Below are positions 26,155 to 34,427 of a stretch of 64,000 nucleotides of DNA, piece after piece. The position numbers and the translations under genes were made by a program. The stretch covers positions 4,931-68,930 of the forward strand of contig NZ_JAQIFT010000013.1 of NCBI RefSeq assembly GCF_027857615.1, in the 5' to 3' direction. This DNA is from Holtiella tumoricola. Lineage in GTDB: Bacteria > Bacillota > Clostridia > Lachnospirales > Cellulosilyticaceae. The notes under the pieces are model-generated. The model searched no databases. It saw only the letters and a list, made by a program, of their open reading frames with translations, and had not been told where the DNA came from. The stretch's first letter is position 1, and the number at the start of each line of letters is the position of its first letter.

Positions 26155-26408
26155 TAAAAAAAGTTAGCAGAATATTCCTTCTACTAACTTGAATAGGCGT
26201 ACAGAATTAACTTGTAAAGCATACGTCTTTCCCTCCGAAAGAATACGTTTAACTTATAAGGCAGGTCTCCTGGCTCGTAGTTCATCCTCCGGTGGCCTTA
26301 CCATAAGTAACCTTACAGTGGCATTTTCACCTTCGTCCCTAGTAACAGTAGCGGGGGCTGCAGCTTTTAACTTTCCCTATTAAGCTTTTTCAAGCACCTT
26401 ATAAGTGG
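26155..26408 (-). promoter_or_regulatory. cobalamin (B12) riboswitch with intrinsic terminator
   Basis: On the minus strand the aptamer runs from about 26408 to 26251. It opens with CCACTTATAAGGTGC and contains AAGCTGCAGCCCCCGCTACT and the B12 box GCCACTG. It closes with AGCCAGGAGACCTGCC and CTTATAAGTT, which pairs with the opening. The expression platform ends in a 12-base terminator stem (26161-26172 with 26179-26190) and a T run, 25 bases before cobQ. Effector binding should favour the terminator and shut off cobQ, btuFCD and cobU. Confidence 0.95.
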
Positions 26409-26431
26409 ATTATTATTGATATTGTCGGCTT

Positions 26432-26460
26432 ATCATTACATATATTTACCAACTTGTCAA
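26432..26460 (-). promoter_or_regulatory. vegetative promoter of the cobalamin operon
   Basis: On the minus strand TTGACA (26455-26460), a 17-base spacer, then AATGAT (26432-26437). Predicted transcription start near 26425, just before the aptamer. Confidence 0.65.
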
Positions 26461-26467
26461 GTATGTA

Positions 26468-27028
26468 TTACTGTTTATTCATGCGTATAAAGATAATCAT
26501 GTACATAATAAAAGCAAAAATCAAAACACCCATTGTTATTAAGATCAATAGGTTAACAACAGTTGTACTAAGCATTGGTACTGCGATTAAAAAAATCATT
26601 GCAAAATAAAATACTGCAGTAGAAACTTTTCCATACCATAGTGCGCCATTTAACTTTTTACCTTTACGATATAAGAATAAACAACTTAAACCTTGTGTCA
26701 CTTCTTTTACAACAAAAATGATTGTTAACAAGAACGCCATATTGTAACGAAAAACAAGACACAGCACAATGGACGCTTGTGTAAGTTTATCTGCTAATGG
26801 ATCAATAAATTTACCGAGTTCTGTGACTTGGTTGTACCTTCTAGCAATAAAGCCATCTAAAAAATCTGTTATTCCAGATAAAACTAAGATGCCAGCAGCT
26901 ATTAAGCAATCTGTGGTCGTTGTCGCAGTAAAATAAGTCCAAATAAAAAGTGGAATCATTATAAGCCGCAAGTAACTTAAAAGGTTAGGAATACTTAAGG
27001 CTTCTTGTAAAAATTTTTCTTTTTTCAT
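26468..27028 (-). CDS. CDP-alcohol phosphatidyltransferase family protein (PgsA/cardiolipin-synthase type)
   Basis: 186 residues, several membrane helices, with the complete signature DGFIAR ... GKFIDPLADK (D-x2-DG-x2-AR-x8-G-x3-D-x3-D). It transfers a phosphatidyl group from CDP-diacylglycerol to an alcohol. It differs in sequence from the pgsA at 8992. It may be a second phosphatidylglycerophosphate synthase or a cardiolipin/phosphatidylserine-type enzyme; the sequence does not decide. Directly upstream of the riboswitch promoter, no shared operon. Confidence 0.85.
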   Translation of the reverse strand: MKKEKFLQEALSIPNLLSYLRLIMIPLFIWTYFTATTTTDCLIAAGILVLSGITDFLDGFIARRYNQVTELGKFIDPLADKLTQASIVLCLVFRYNMAFLLTIIFVVKEVTQGLSCLFLYRKGKKLNGALWYGKVSTAVFYFAMIFLIAVPMLSTTVVNLLILITMGVLIFAFIMYMIIFIRMNKQ

Positions 27029-27106
27029 CTTATAAACTCCCCTTTTAGTATATTCCTTAAAACGGTATTTTATACTTTATTTTAAATAAGCCTATTATTA
27101 TAGTAT

Positions 27107-27153
27107 AAAAGGTATTCCTTAAGTTAGCAAGCTTAGCTTAAAGAATACCTTTT
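27107..27153 (-). terminator. terminator of the DUF1540-rubrerythrin unit
   Basis: Eleven-base stem (27107-27117 with 27143-27153), inner complementary CTTAAG segments, followed on the minus strand by ATACTATAAT. Confidence 0.7.
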
Positions 27154-27161
27154 TACTGACT

Positions 27162-27482
27162 TTATTGAGCTTTAAAACTTGAACAACATGTTTCCACGTA
27201 TGCGGCTGCATTTCCTGAACCTTCTACAGCAATACAATCTAACATGCATTGATCATTTTTATGATGTACACAAGTTGCAACAGTACAACTTACAGCTTTA
27301 CAAGCTGATTTGTAAGCAGTATGTTCTGCTAAATTACTATAAGCATCTTCATTTAAAAAAGTACCACAACAAGTTGCTTCATCTACAACCGCTGCTTGTC
27401 CGCCAATTGCTACACGTTCTGCATAGCATACATGATCTTTATTGTAGGAACAGTTTGATACACTACATTTTACTTTTGTCAT
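27162..27482 (-). CDS. protein with two DUF1540 cysteine motifs
   Basis: 106 residues made of two similar halves. Each has the order C-x4-C-x7-C-x18..20-CC: CSVSNCSYNKDHVC ... TCCGTF and CTVATCVHHKNDQC ... TCCSSF. These are DUF1540 domains, small cysteine-rich units common in clostridia, probably metal-binding; function unknown. AGGAGG precedes the ATG, 11 bases behind the rubrerythrin stop, so the two are likely cotranscribed. Confidence 0.85.
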   Translation of the reverse strand: MTKVKCSVSNCSYNKDHVCYAERVAIGGQAAVVDEATCCGTFLNEDAYSNLAEHTAYKSACKAVSCTVATCVHHKNDQCMLDCIAVEGSGNAAAYVETCCSSFKAQ

Positions 27483-27492
27483 TGTAATCCTC

Positions 27493-28035
27493 CTAGCTGA
27501 AATAACGGTCTAATAATCCTTTGAAAGCACACCCATGACGTGCTTCATCTTTAGCCATTTCATGAACAGTGTCATGAATTGCATCAAGATTTTGTTGTTT
27601 AGCAAGTGTAGCAAGTTTTTTCTTACCATCACATGCACCATATTCTGCTTCAACACGTACTTGTAAATTTGCTTTTGTATCTGCTTTAACGACTTCACCT
27701 AAAAGTTCTGCAAATTTAGATGCATGCTCTGCTTCTTCATAGGCAATACGTTTATAAGCTTCTGCAACTTCTGGATAACCTTCACGATCAGCTTGACGGC
27801 TCATAGCAAGATACATTCCCACTTCAGTACATTCACCCATGAAGTTTGCACGTAATCCTTCTATAATCTCTGGATCGATTCCTTCAGCTACACCGATACG
27901 GTGTTCATCAGACCAAGCAAGCTGTTCACCCATGGCTTCGAACTTACTAGCTGGTGCATTACAAATTGGACATTTTTCTGGTGGCTGGTCTCCTTCATGG
28001 ATATAGCCACAAATTGTACAAACATATTTTTTCAT
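27493..28035 (-). CDS. reverse-type rubrerythrin (N-terminal rubredoxin)
   Basis: About 180 residues. A rubredoxin-like iron site stands first (CTICGYIH and CPICNA), and the four-helix diiron domain second, with EEAEHASKFAELL and KDEARHGCAF as metal ligands. Classical rubrerythrins have the opposite order; the reversed form in clostridia reduces hydrogen peroxide and oxygen with electrons from NAD(P)H-linked flavoproteins. The ATG at 28035 has AGGAGG at eight bases; ten upstream in-frame codons lack a site. Oxygen defence in an anaerobe. Confidence 0.92.
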   Translation of the reverse strand: MKKYVCTICGYIHEGDQPPEKCPICNAPASKFEAMGEQLAWSDEHRIGVAEGIDPEIIEGLRANFMGECTEVGMYLAMSRQADREGYPEVAEAYKRIAYEEAEHASKFAELLGEVVKADTKANLQVRVEAEYGACDGKKKLATLAKQQNLDAIHDTVHEMAKDEARHGCAFKGLLDRYFS

Positions 28036-28088
28036 TTGTGTGCCTCCTAACTTATTAACAATCATAATTAGTATGGCTAAGAGATTAT

Positions 28089-28475
28089 TTAATATACTTC
28101 ATTCGTTGAATTTACATTTTCAGTTGTTGCTGCTATCTCAGCTATTAGAGATTCATCACGCTTAGTATTCCCTATAAATTCAAAGTCTTCTAGAAGGACT
28201 TTTGTTGCATAAACTCTGTCGTCTTCTTTGTTTGTATAGCTATAACTCATTAGTTTTCCATGTACAATTAAAGAGGTTCCTTTTACCCCATATTTCACTA
28301 AAAGTTTTGCTTTTTGTCTAAAAGCAACTACATCAATAAAGTAGGTCTTTTGATCCTTTTTAGCCTTTTTGTCATCAACTGCTAAAGTAAATTGAACATA
28401 AGGTGTTTGTGTTTCTTTGCCTTCTTTTAACTCTAAATCCTTTGTAAGATTGCCAAGTAAATGAACTTGATTCAT
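28089..28475 (-). CDS. ssb: single-stranded DNA-binding protein
   Basis: 128 residues, one OB fold: VHLLGNLTKDLELK, QFTLAVDD, YFIDVVAFRQKAKLLVKY and VHGKLMSYSY are characteristic. The C-terminus (STNEVY) lacks the acidic DDDIPF-like tip used by main replication SSB proteins to recruit partners. This may therefore be an accessory or stress paralogue. No rpsF/rpsR neighbours. AGGAGG precedes the ATG. Confidence 0.88.
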   Translation of the reverse strand: MNQVHLLGNLTKDLELKEGKETQTPYVQFTLAVDDKKAKKDQKTYFIDVVAFRQKAKLLVKYGVKGTSLIVHGKLMSYSYTNKEDDRVYATKVLLEDFEFIGNTKRDESLIAEIAATTENVNSTNEVY

Positions 28476-28591
28476 AGATAACCTCCTAAAATTTTTTAAG
28501 AGTATATCCCATTTTTAATGTTTTATACAATTTTTAGTCTTATATTTTATTAGCTTGTCACACAAAGTTATATTATTCATATAATATGAGC

Positions 28592-28631
28592 AAAAGGGCC
28601 ACTCTTAGTTTTTACTTTGAGGGACCCTTTT
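28592..28631 (-). terminator. terminator of the hydantoinase/EutJ operon
   Basis: Thirteen-base imperfect stem (28592-28604 with 28619-28631), about ten bases behind the EutJ-like stop. The tail is TTTTGCTC on minus and TTTTTATTTT on plus. Confidence 0.55.
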
Positions 28632-28640
28632 TATTTTCAA

Positions 28641-29480
28641 TTAATATTCTTTTTCTGGTATAAAAGCCTCACAGCTCATGGCTATACCTGTTGGTGTAAT
28701 AAGCAGTGGATTCGCTGGTTTAATGGTCTTAACACCAACTGTCTTTTCAAAGATTTGTTCCATTCCCTGTAAACAGCACGTACCGCCGCAAAGATAAATA
28801 GCATCGATTTGATAACCTTCAATATGATTTTTAACAATGGTAGCCATCTTCTCAATAACGGCCTTAACATGCCCTAATACTTCTCTTTGATGGGCTGGAT
28901 CCTTTTTGAAAACTTCTGCTTCTTCTACTGGCAAATGATGACTCCCTGCTAGTACAAGAGTAAGATGCGTACCACCTGTAGGTTCATCTGCAACATAAAC
29001 GACTTTATCATCTTTGAAGATCGAAAGTCCCGTGGTGCCACCTCCTATATCTACAACCGCACCATCTGTAATATGCAATACATTATTTGCAGCCGTAGGT
29101 TCATCTAGAACTTGGCTTACTTCCATTTCTGCACCTTCTACAACATAACAATGTGTTTTAATACTTGACTCCGTTCCAGGTGGCATTGCAATAGAAGCTC
29201 TAAGTAATCTTACACCTAGTCTTGTTTCTAACTTCTCTTTGAGATTTTTGACTATTTTAAGTGCACCTACATAATCTACAATAATACCATCTTTTAATAC
29301 ATGTGCTTCTTGAAGCTCTGAGGCCACTGGTTCATCTTGTTCATTTAAAACGACTATCCCTATATATGCAGTTCCTAAGTCCACACCTACCTTAAGTTTA
29401 TCACCTTTTTGATAGAAAGTTTCCTTCAAACTCTTTTCTACTTTCTCTATTTGAGCCTCAACTAATCTTTCATTATACAT
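28641..29480 (-). CDS. EutJ-like Hsp70/actin-fold ATPase
   Basis: About 279 residues with the actin/Hsp70 nucleotide-binding pattern: phosphate-1 KVGVDLGTAYIGIVV, phosphate-2 GAVVDIGGGTTGLSIF, and adenosine motif IYLCGGTCCLQG. DEPTAANNVL is typical of EutJ. EutJ is known from ethanolamine microcompartment operons, where its role is still unclear. Here there are no shell genes; it closes the purine/hydantoin operon. The ATG at 29480 is preferred because GAGGGAG lies six bases upstream; earlier ATGs lack a site. A CCCTCA/TGAGGG pairing could hide that site. Confidence 0.8.
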   Translation of the reverse strand: MYNERLVEAQIEKVEKSLKETFYQKGDKLKVGVDLGTAYIGIVVLNEQDEPVASELQEAHVLKDGIIVDYVGALKIVKNLKEKLETRLGVRLLRASIAMPPGTESSIKTHCYVVEGAEMEVSQVLDEPTAANNVLHITDGAVVDIGGGTTGLSIFKDDKVVYVADEPTGGTHLTLVLAGSHHLPVEEAEVFKKDPAHQREVLGHVKAVIEKMATIVKNHIEGYQIDAIYLCGGTCCLQGMEQIFEKTVGVKTIKPANPLLITPTGIAMSCEAFIPEKEY

Positions 29481-29560
29481 AAGCTGCTCCCTCATGATTA
29501 TTGTCTTCTCTTTAAAGTTTAGAAAAGAGTGAGGGCTTTGCATAGGGGTAGCTAAATAAA

Positions 29561-30934
29561 TTATTCAATATTTCCTGATGGGCCTCTAAATAAGTACTGC
29601 CCTTTTCTTTCATTAATCACTTTTCCTTCTTTCACCACTTGTTCTCCTCTTAAGAAAACGTATTCCGCACGCCCTTTAACACAAAGACCTTCATAGGGTG
29701 TATAATCTACCGATTGTACCTGAGTCGTACTTGAAAGTTTCGTTTCATAGTTAGGATTCCAAATGACTAAATCTGCATCACTTCCGACTTCAATAGTCCC
29801 TTTAGCTGGATAAAGTCCAAATAGCTTTGCCGTTTTTGTGCTGAGTAGCTCTGCCATTTGCTTCAAGCTTATATGTCCTTTATCTACACCATATGTATAG
29901 ATCAGTTGTGGACGATGCTCAATACCTGGGATACCATTGGGAATTTCACTAAAATCTGCTAATCCTTGCCTTTTTTGTGTGGCAAAGTTAAAGGCACAAT
30001 GATCCGTACTAATGGTTTGAATAAGCCCTGTGTGTATGCCTTGCCAAAGTGCTTGTTGATCTTGTTTTGTTCTAAGAGGCGGTGATAACACATACTTAGC
30101 ACTTTCAAACTCCTTTAACTGATAAGCATGTTCATCTAAAATGAGATATTGCGGACAAGTTTCCACATAAACGATTTGTCCTCTTTCTTTAGCACGCTCG
30201 ATTGCTTCTAGCCCCTTTTGAGTACTCAAATGGACAATATGAACAGGTGTACCTGCTAAATAAGCAATATCTAAGAACCTTCCTATTGCTTCACTTTCTA
30301 CAATATCAGGGCGTGAAGCGGCATGGGCACGGGGCCCAAAATGCCCACTGTCTTTTTGAGCCTGAGTAAGTACCTTGACTAAATCTCCATTTTCACAATG
30401 ACAGCCTACAATGCCACCTATATGATCAACAGCTTGTAAAATCTCAAATAGTATATCATCACTTACTCTTAAGGCATCATAAGCCATATATACTTTAAAC
30501 GAAGTGACGCCTATATCTTTTATAAAAAGCATTTCTTTACCTGTTTGTTCGTTCCAATCCGTAATCGCTAAATGGAAGCCATAATCTGTACAGCTCTTTC
30601 CATTTGCCTTTTGATGCCATACTTTGATAGCATCCATAAGACTTTCACCCTTTTCTTGGGTAGCAAAATCTATAATGGTTGTTGTGCCACCTACTAATGC
30701 TGCTTTTGTTCCTGTATAAAAATCATCCGAAGTATGTGCCTTGCCTGTATCCATATCTAAGTGAGTATGAGCATCTATAAAGCCTGGAAAGATAATGTTT
30801 CCATAAGCTTCAACAATCTGATCAGCCGTACGTATTTGTCCTATACCGCTGATCACCCCCTCATCTATTAATAAATCAGTAGGTCCTACTTCAGGGTTCG
30901 TTGCTAAAATTGCACCTTTAATCAGTAAAGACAC
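29561..30934 (-). CDS. hyuA: dihydropyrimidinase / hydantoinase family amidohydrolase
   Basis: Hydrolyses cyclic amides such as hydantoins or dihydropyrimidines to carbamoyl amino acids. 457 residues, TIM-barrel amidohydrolase. Metal ligands: DAHTHLDM, the carboxylated Lys in SFKVYMAYD, GCHCENGD, HIVHLST and Asp in STDHCAF. Corresponds to E. coli HyuA in the ygeW-ygeX-ygeY-hyuA-yqeA cluster. Four bases behind the permease stop. In the purine pathway a ring-opening role is likely; the exact substrate is inferred. Confidence 0.9.
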   Translation of the reverse strand: MSLLIKGAILATNPEVGPTDLLIDEGVISGIGQIRTADQIVEAYGNIIFPGFIDAHTHLDMDTGKAHTSDDFYTGTKAALVGGTTTIIDFATQEKGESLMDAIKVWHQKANGKSCTDYGFHLAITDWNEQTGKEMLFIKDIGVTSFKVYMAYDALRVSDDILFEILQAVDHIGGIVGCHCENGDLVKVLTQAQKDSGHFGPRAHAASRPDIVESEAIGRFLDIAYLAGTPVHIVHLSTQKGLEAIERAKERGQIVYVETCPQYLILDEHAYQLKEFESAKYVLSPPLRTKQDQQALWQGIHTGLIQTISTDHCAFNFATQKRQGLADFSEIPNGIPGIEHRPQLIYTYGVDKGHISLKQMAELLSTKTAKLFGLYPAKGTIEVGSDADLVIWNPNYETKLSSTTQVQSVDYTPYEGLCVKGRAEYVFLRGEQVVKEGKVINERKGQYLFRGPSGNIE

Positions 30935-30938
30935 ATTT

Positions 30939-32273
30939 TCACCCCTTCTTGTGGCTTAAAAGATTTAAAAAGATGTTGGCAATAATGCCTACAATACATA
31001 CACTTGCTACAGCATCACTAAAAATAAATTGTAAAAATGGATGAAAATGCGCTGTTACTTCTGGAAGTGCTGTAAGTCCATATCCTATTGCAAAAGTAAC
31101 AGATAAAATTAATACATTTTTTTCAGTAAATCCTGCTTTGGCAAGCATTTTAAAACCATTAATTAAAATCATCGCAAAAACTGTAATCACTGCTCCACCT
31201 AAAACACTAGAAGGCATCGCTGCAAAGACTGCACCTACTTTAGGTACAATACTTGCGAGTATAAGTACAGCTGCCCCCATAGCAATACAGAATTTATTGA
31301 CTACTTTAGTCATAGCTACAATCCCTGCATTCTGACCAAATGCTGTGTTTGGAAGGCAGTTAAATAGTCCTGCTACCTGAGAACCAATAGCATCTGCCAA
31401 AATAGCACCTTGATTTTCACTTGGCGTTGCTTCTCTATTAAAAGCTGCCATGGTAATACCGCTTGTATTGCCTAATGTTTCTAAACCAGAAACAATATAA
31501 ACAGCAGCAAAAGCCATAATGGCATCTAATCTAAATTCTGGTTTAAAATATAAAGGCATTGGAATGGTAAACCAACTTGCTTCCATTACCGGTGTTAAGT
31601 CTACCTTGCCCATCATAAGGGCTACTATAAACCCTACTACTAAACCAATGAGTAACGCTGTCACTTTGAAAAATCCCTTTCCGTAGCGCTGTAAAACAAT
31701 AACAATGAGAAAAACCAAGCTTCCAAGGAATAAGTTTTCTAACGAACCAAAGTCACTTGCACCTACACCTCCGGCAAAGTAATTGGCACCTATCCCAAGG
31801 AGCTTAATACCGATTGTTACAAGTACAGCACCAATGATCACAGGAGAAAAAATATTTTTCGCTGGCTTTATAAGAAGCCCCATAATAATTTCAACAAATG
31901 CACCAACTAAGATGCCGCCAAAAACTGCTTGAATCCCATAGCTAGCTGCTATAGTTGATAAGGTCGGAACAAAAGCAAAAGCTGTTCCCATGACAATCGG
32001 AAGGTTGGCACCTATTTGTAGATTCTTTCCAAGCTTTATAGGATAAAGTTGAATAAACGTAGCAAGCCCTGATACAAGCATAGCGCATTGAATCATTAAT
32101 ACCCGTTCTTGCATACTCACACCAGCGATACCTGCTACAATAAAAATAGGTGCTAAATTTCCTGCAAACATAGCTAGAACGTGTTGTAATCCTAGTGGAA
32201 CAGCAACTGAAAGACTAGGACGCCCCTCCAGCTGATAAATAAGGTTCCTATCTTCTTCCTTACTTGCTTTCAT
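30939..32273 (-). CDS. NCS2 family purine/pyrimidine permease (xanthine/uric acid type)
   Basis: 444 residues, about 14 membrane helices. The NCS2 signature QNAGIVAMTKVV follows the NTAFG motif, and ETLGNTSGITMAAFNRE is in TM8. Imports xanthine, urate or uracil with protons. Its place inside the hyuA-arcC-ygeWYX operon points to a purine. Overlaps arcC by 14 bases. Specificity between xanthine and urate cannot be read by eye. Confidence 0.9.
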   Translation of the reverse strand: MKASKEEDRNLIYQLEGRPSLSVAVPLGLQHVLAMFAGNLAPIFIVAGIAGVSMQERVLMIQCAMLVSGLATFIQLYPIKLGKNLQIGANLPIVMGTAFAFVPTLSTIAASYGIQAVFGGILVGAFVEIIMGLLIKPAKNIFSPVIIGAVLVTIGIKLLGIGANYFAGGVGASDFGSLENLFLGSLVFLIVIVLQRYGKGFFKVTALLIGLVVGFIVALMMGKVDLTPVMEASWFTIPMPLYFKPEFRLDAIMAFAAVYIVSGLETLGNTSGITMAAFNREATPSENQGAILADAIGSQVAGLFNCLPNTAFGQNAGIVAMTKVVNKFCIAMGAAVLILASIVPKVGAVFAAMPSSVLGGAVITVFAMILINGFKMLAKAGFTEKNVLILSVTFAIGYGLTALPEVTAHFHPFLQFIFSDAVASVCIVGIIANIFLNLLSHKKG

Positions 32274-33210
32274 GGTCTACCCCCACTATACGGGTTCCTG
32301 TTGAACCTTCTATACCTTCCTTAGCCTTTTCAAGTAAAGTAATAATAGCTGTTCTACCTACACTAGAAGCTGCAAAATCTAGAGCTGCTTCTACTTTGGG
32401 AAGCATAGAACCTTTAGCAAAATGTCCTTCTTCGATATATTTCTGAGCTTCAGCAACAGTAAGGGTATCTAACCATTTTTCATTAGGTTTATTAAAATTG
32501 ATCGCTACTTTCTCTACCGCAGTTAAAATAATAAGACAATCTGCATGGAGGGCTTTAGCGAGTTCACAACTTGCAAAATCTTTATCAATAACAGCGCCTG
32601 AACCTGAAAGATGGTTACCTTTTGCAATGACTGGAATACCTCCTCCGCCAGCAGCAATGACGACTTGACCTGCATCAAGTAAAGTCTTTATTGTTTCCAT
32701 TTCGATAATACGCTTAGGTCTAGGAGAAGCAATGACACGTCGATAGCCACGTCCGGCATCCTCCATCACAGAGTACCCTTTTAAAACAAGTTCATCAGCT
32801 TCCTCTTTGGTCATAAAGCGCCCAATGGGTTTAGTAGGATTGTCAAAAGCTTTATCATTAGGATCAACTTCTACTTGCGTAATTAATGTAACAACAGACT
32901 TTGTAATACTTCGATTTAAAAGCTCTTCTCTTAAAGCATTTTGAAGGTCATATCCAATATATCCTTGACTCATGGCTACACAAACAGACATTGGAATCAC
33001 ACTGGTTTCTGGATTGGCTTTATGCATTTCACCCATAGCTACATTAATCATGCCGACTTGAGGGCCATTTCCATGTGAAATGACCACCTCATATCCGGCT
33101 TCAATTAAATCCCCGATTGCCCGGGCTGTATGTTTAACTGCAAGCATTTGTTCTGCTAAATTATTTCCTAAAGCATTTCCCCCTAAAGCAATGACAACAC
33201 GTTTTGCCAT
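32260..33210 (-). CDS. arcC: carbamate kinase
   Basis: Makes ATP from carbamoyl phosphate and ADP. About 316 residues with RVVIALGGNALGNN, VISHGNGPQVGM, and the ATP region AAGGGGIPV; KGSMLPKVEAA near the end is conserved. The ATG at 33210 has GGAGG at eight bases. It is the equivalent of E. coli YqeA next to ygeW and gives the pathway its substrate-level ATP. No arginine deiminase gene is near. Confidence 0.94.
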   Translation of the reverse strand: MAKRVVIALGGNALGNNLAEQMLAVKHTARAIGDLIEAGYEVVISHGNGPQVGMINVAMGEMHKANPETSVIPMSVCVAMSQGYIGYDLQNALREELLNRSITKSVVTLITQVEVDPNDKAFDNPTKPIGRFMTKEEADELVLKGYSVMEDAGRGYRRVIASPRPKRIIEMETIKTLLDAGQVVIAAGGGGIPVIAKGNHLSGSGAVIDKDFASCELAKALHADCLIILTAVEKVAINFNKPNEKWLDTLTVAEAQKYIEEGHFAKGSMLPKVEAALDFAASSVGRTAIITLLEKAKEGIEGSTGTRIVGVDHESK

Positions 33211-33231
33211 TTTAAACACCTCCACGTCTTT

Positions 33232-34425
33232 TTAATGCCTGCGACGTTCTTTCCCTTCTTGATATAACTTTTTAAGTAAAGCAGCTGGATCTTGTGCTTT
33301 AGCGAGGAAGATCATAGCAGCAATAATATAAGGTTTATAAGAAGCTTCTTTATAAAGTGGGTCACGATAACGATCAAACACAGAAGCAGCTACTTCCCCA
33401 TGTTCACAACTTACATCACTAATATCTGCTGGTAAACAGTGAAGGTAAAGTGCTTTACCCTCTTTAGTGGTTGCCATTAGTTCTTCCGTACACTCCCAAT
33501 CCATATGTTTTGCATTCTCAGCAAGGAGTTCTTTTTCAAGTGCTTTAATTCCCTCGGCATCACCTTTAGCATAAAGATCTGTACGTTTTTCCATGGCGTG
33601 ATAAGGTGCCCAGCTCTTTGGATAAACGATATCAGCATCTTTAAAGGCTTCTGCCATAGAGTATGTTTTTGTAAAGCTACCACCTGAAGCTTCTGCTTGT
33701 TTAGCAGCTAATTCTTCTACATCATTCATAATTTCATAACCTTCTGGATGGGCAAGTACAACATCCATACCCATACGTGTCATAAGTCCTACAATACCTT
33801 GTGGCACAGAAAGTGGTTTACCATAAGAAGGTGAATAAGCCCATGTCATGGCAACTTTCTTACCTTTTAAGTTTTCGATGCCGCCAAACTCATGAATAAT
33901 GTGTAACATATCTGCCATAGCTTGTGTCGGATGGTCAATGTCACATTGAAGATTCACAAGTGTTGGACGTTGTTCTAAGATCCCTTTTCTATAGCCCTCT
34001 TCTACAGACTCCGTTACTTCATGCATGTAAGTATTACCTTTTCCAATGTACATATCATCGCGGATACCAATAACATCTGCCATAAAGGAAATCATATTAG
34101 CCGTTTCACGTACTGTTTCACCATGAGCAATTTGTGACTTGCCTTCATCTAAATCTTGAACTTCTAATCCAAGTAAGTTACAAGCTGAAGCAAAACTAAA
34201 ACGTGTACGTGTAGAATTATCTCTAAAGAGTGAAATACCAAGTCCACTATCAAAGATTTTAGTAGAGATATTTTGACTTCTTAAATAACGCAAAGTGTCT
34301 GCTACTGTAAAAACAGCTTCTAGTTCTTCAAAGCTTTTTTCCCAAGTAAGGAAAAAGTCATTTTGATACATATCTTTAATGTGGAGATGTTCTAACTTTT
34401 TAATGGCCTCTTCAAATTGAAACAT
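33232..34425 (-). CDS. ygeW: knotted carbamoyltransferase YgeW
   Basis: 397 residues, in the aspartate/ornithine carbamoyltransferase superfamily. The carbamoyl phosphate loop is DNSTRTRFSFASA, followed by QIAHGETVRETA and the HPTQA motif (DIDHPTQAMADML). Length above 390 and HCLPADISDVSCEHGEVA identify the YgeW group rather than ArgF or PyrB. Working in the phosphorolysis direction it would yield carbamoyl phosphate for ArcC; the amine acceptor is not established. Two-base gap to ygeY. Confidence 0.92.
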   Translation of the reverse strand: MFQFEEAIKKLEHLHIKDMYQNDFFLTWEKSFEELEAVFTVADTLRYLRSQNISTKIFDSGLGISLFRDNSTRTRFSFASACNLLGLEVQDLDEGKSQIAHGETVRETANMISFMADVIGIRDDMYIGKGNTYMHEVTESVEEGYRKGILEQRPTLVNLQCDIDHPTQAMADMLHIIHEFGGIENLKGKKVAMTWAYSPSYGKPLSVPQGIVGLMTRMGMDVVLAHPEGYEIMNDVEELAAKQAEASGGSFTKTYSMAEAFKDADIVYPKSWAPYHAMEKRTDLYAKGDAEGIKALEKELLAENAKHMDWECTEELMATTKEGKALYLHCLPADISDVSCEHGEVAASVFDRYRDPLYKEASYKPYIIAAMIFLAKAQDPAALLKKLYQEGKERRRH

Positions 34426-34427
34426 AA

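Noticed and set aside
28641..29480. Part of an ethanolamine microcompartment operon
   Set aside because: No shell, ammonia-lyase (EutBC) or other eut genes nearby; the context is purine catabolism.
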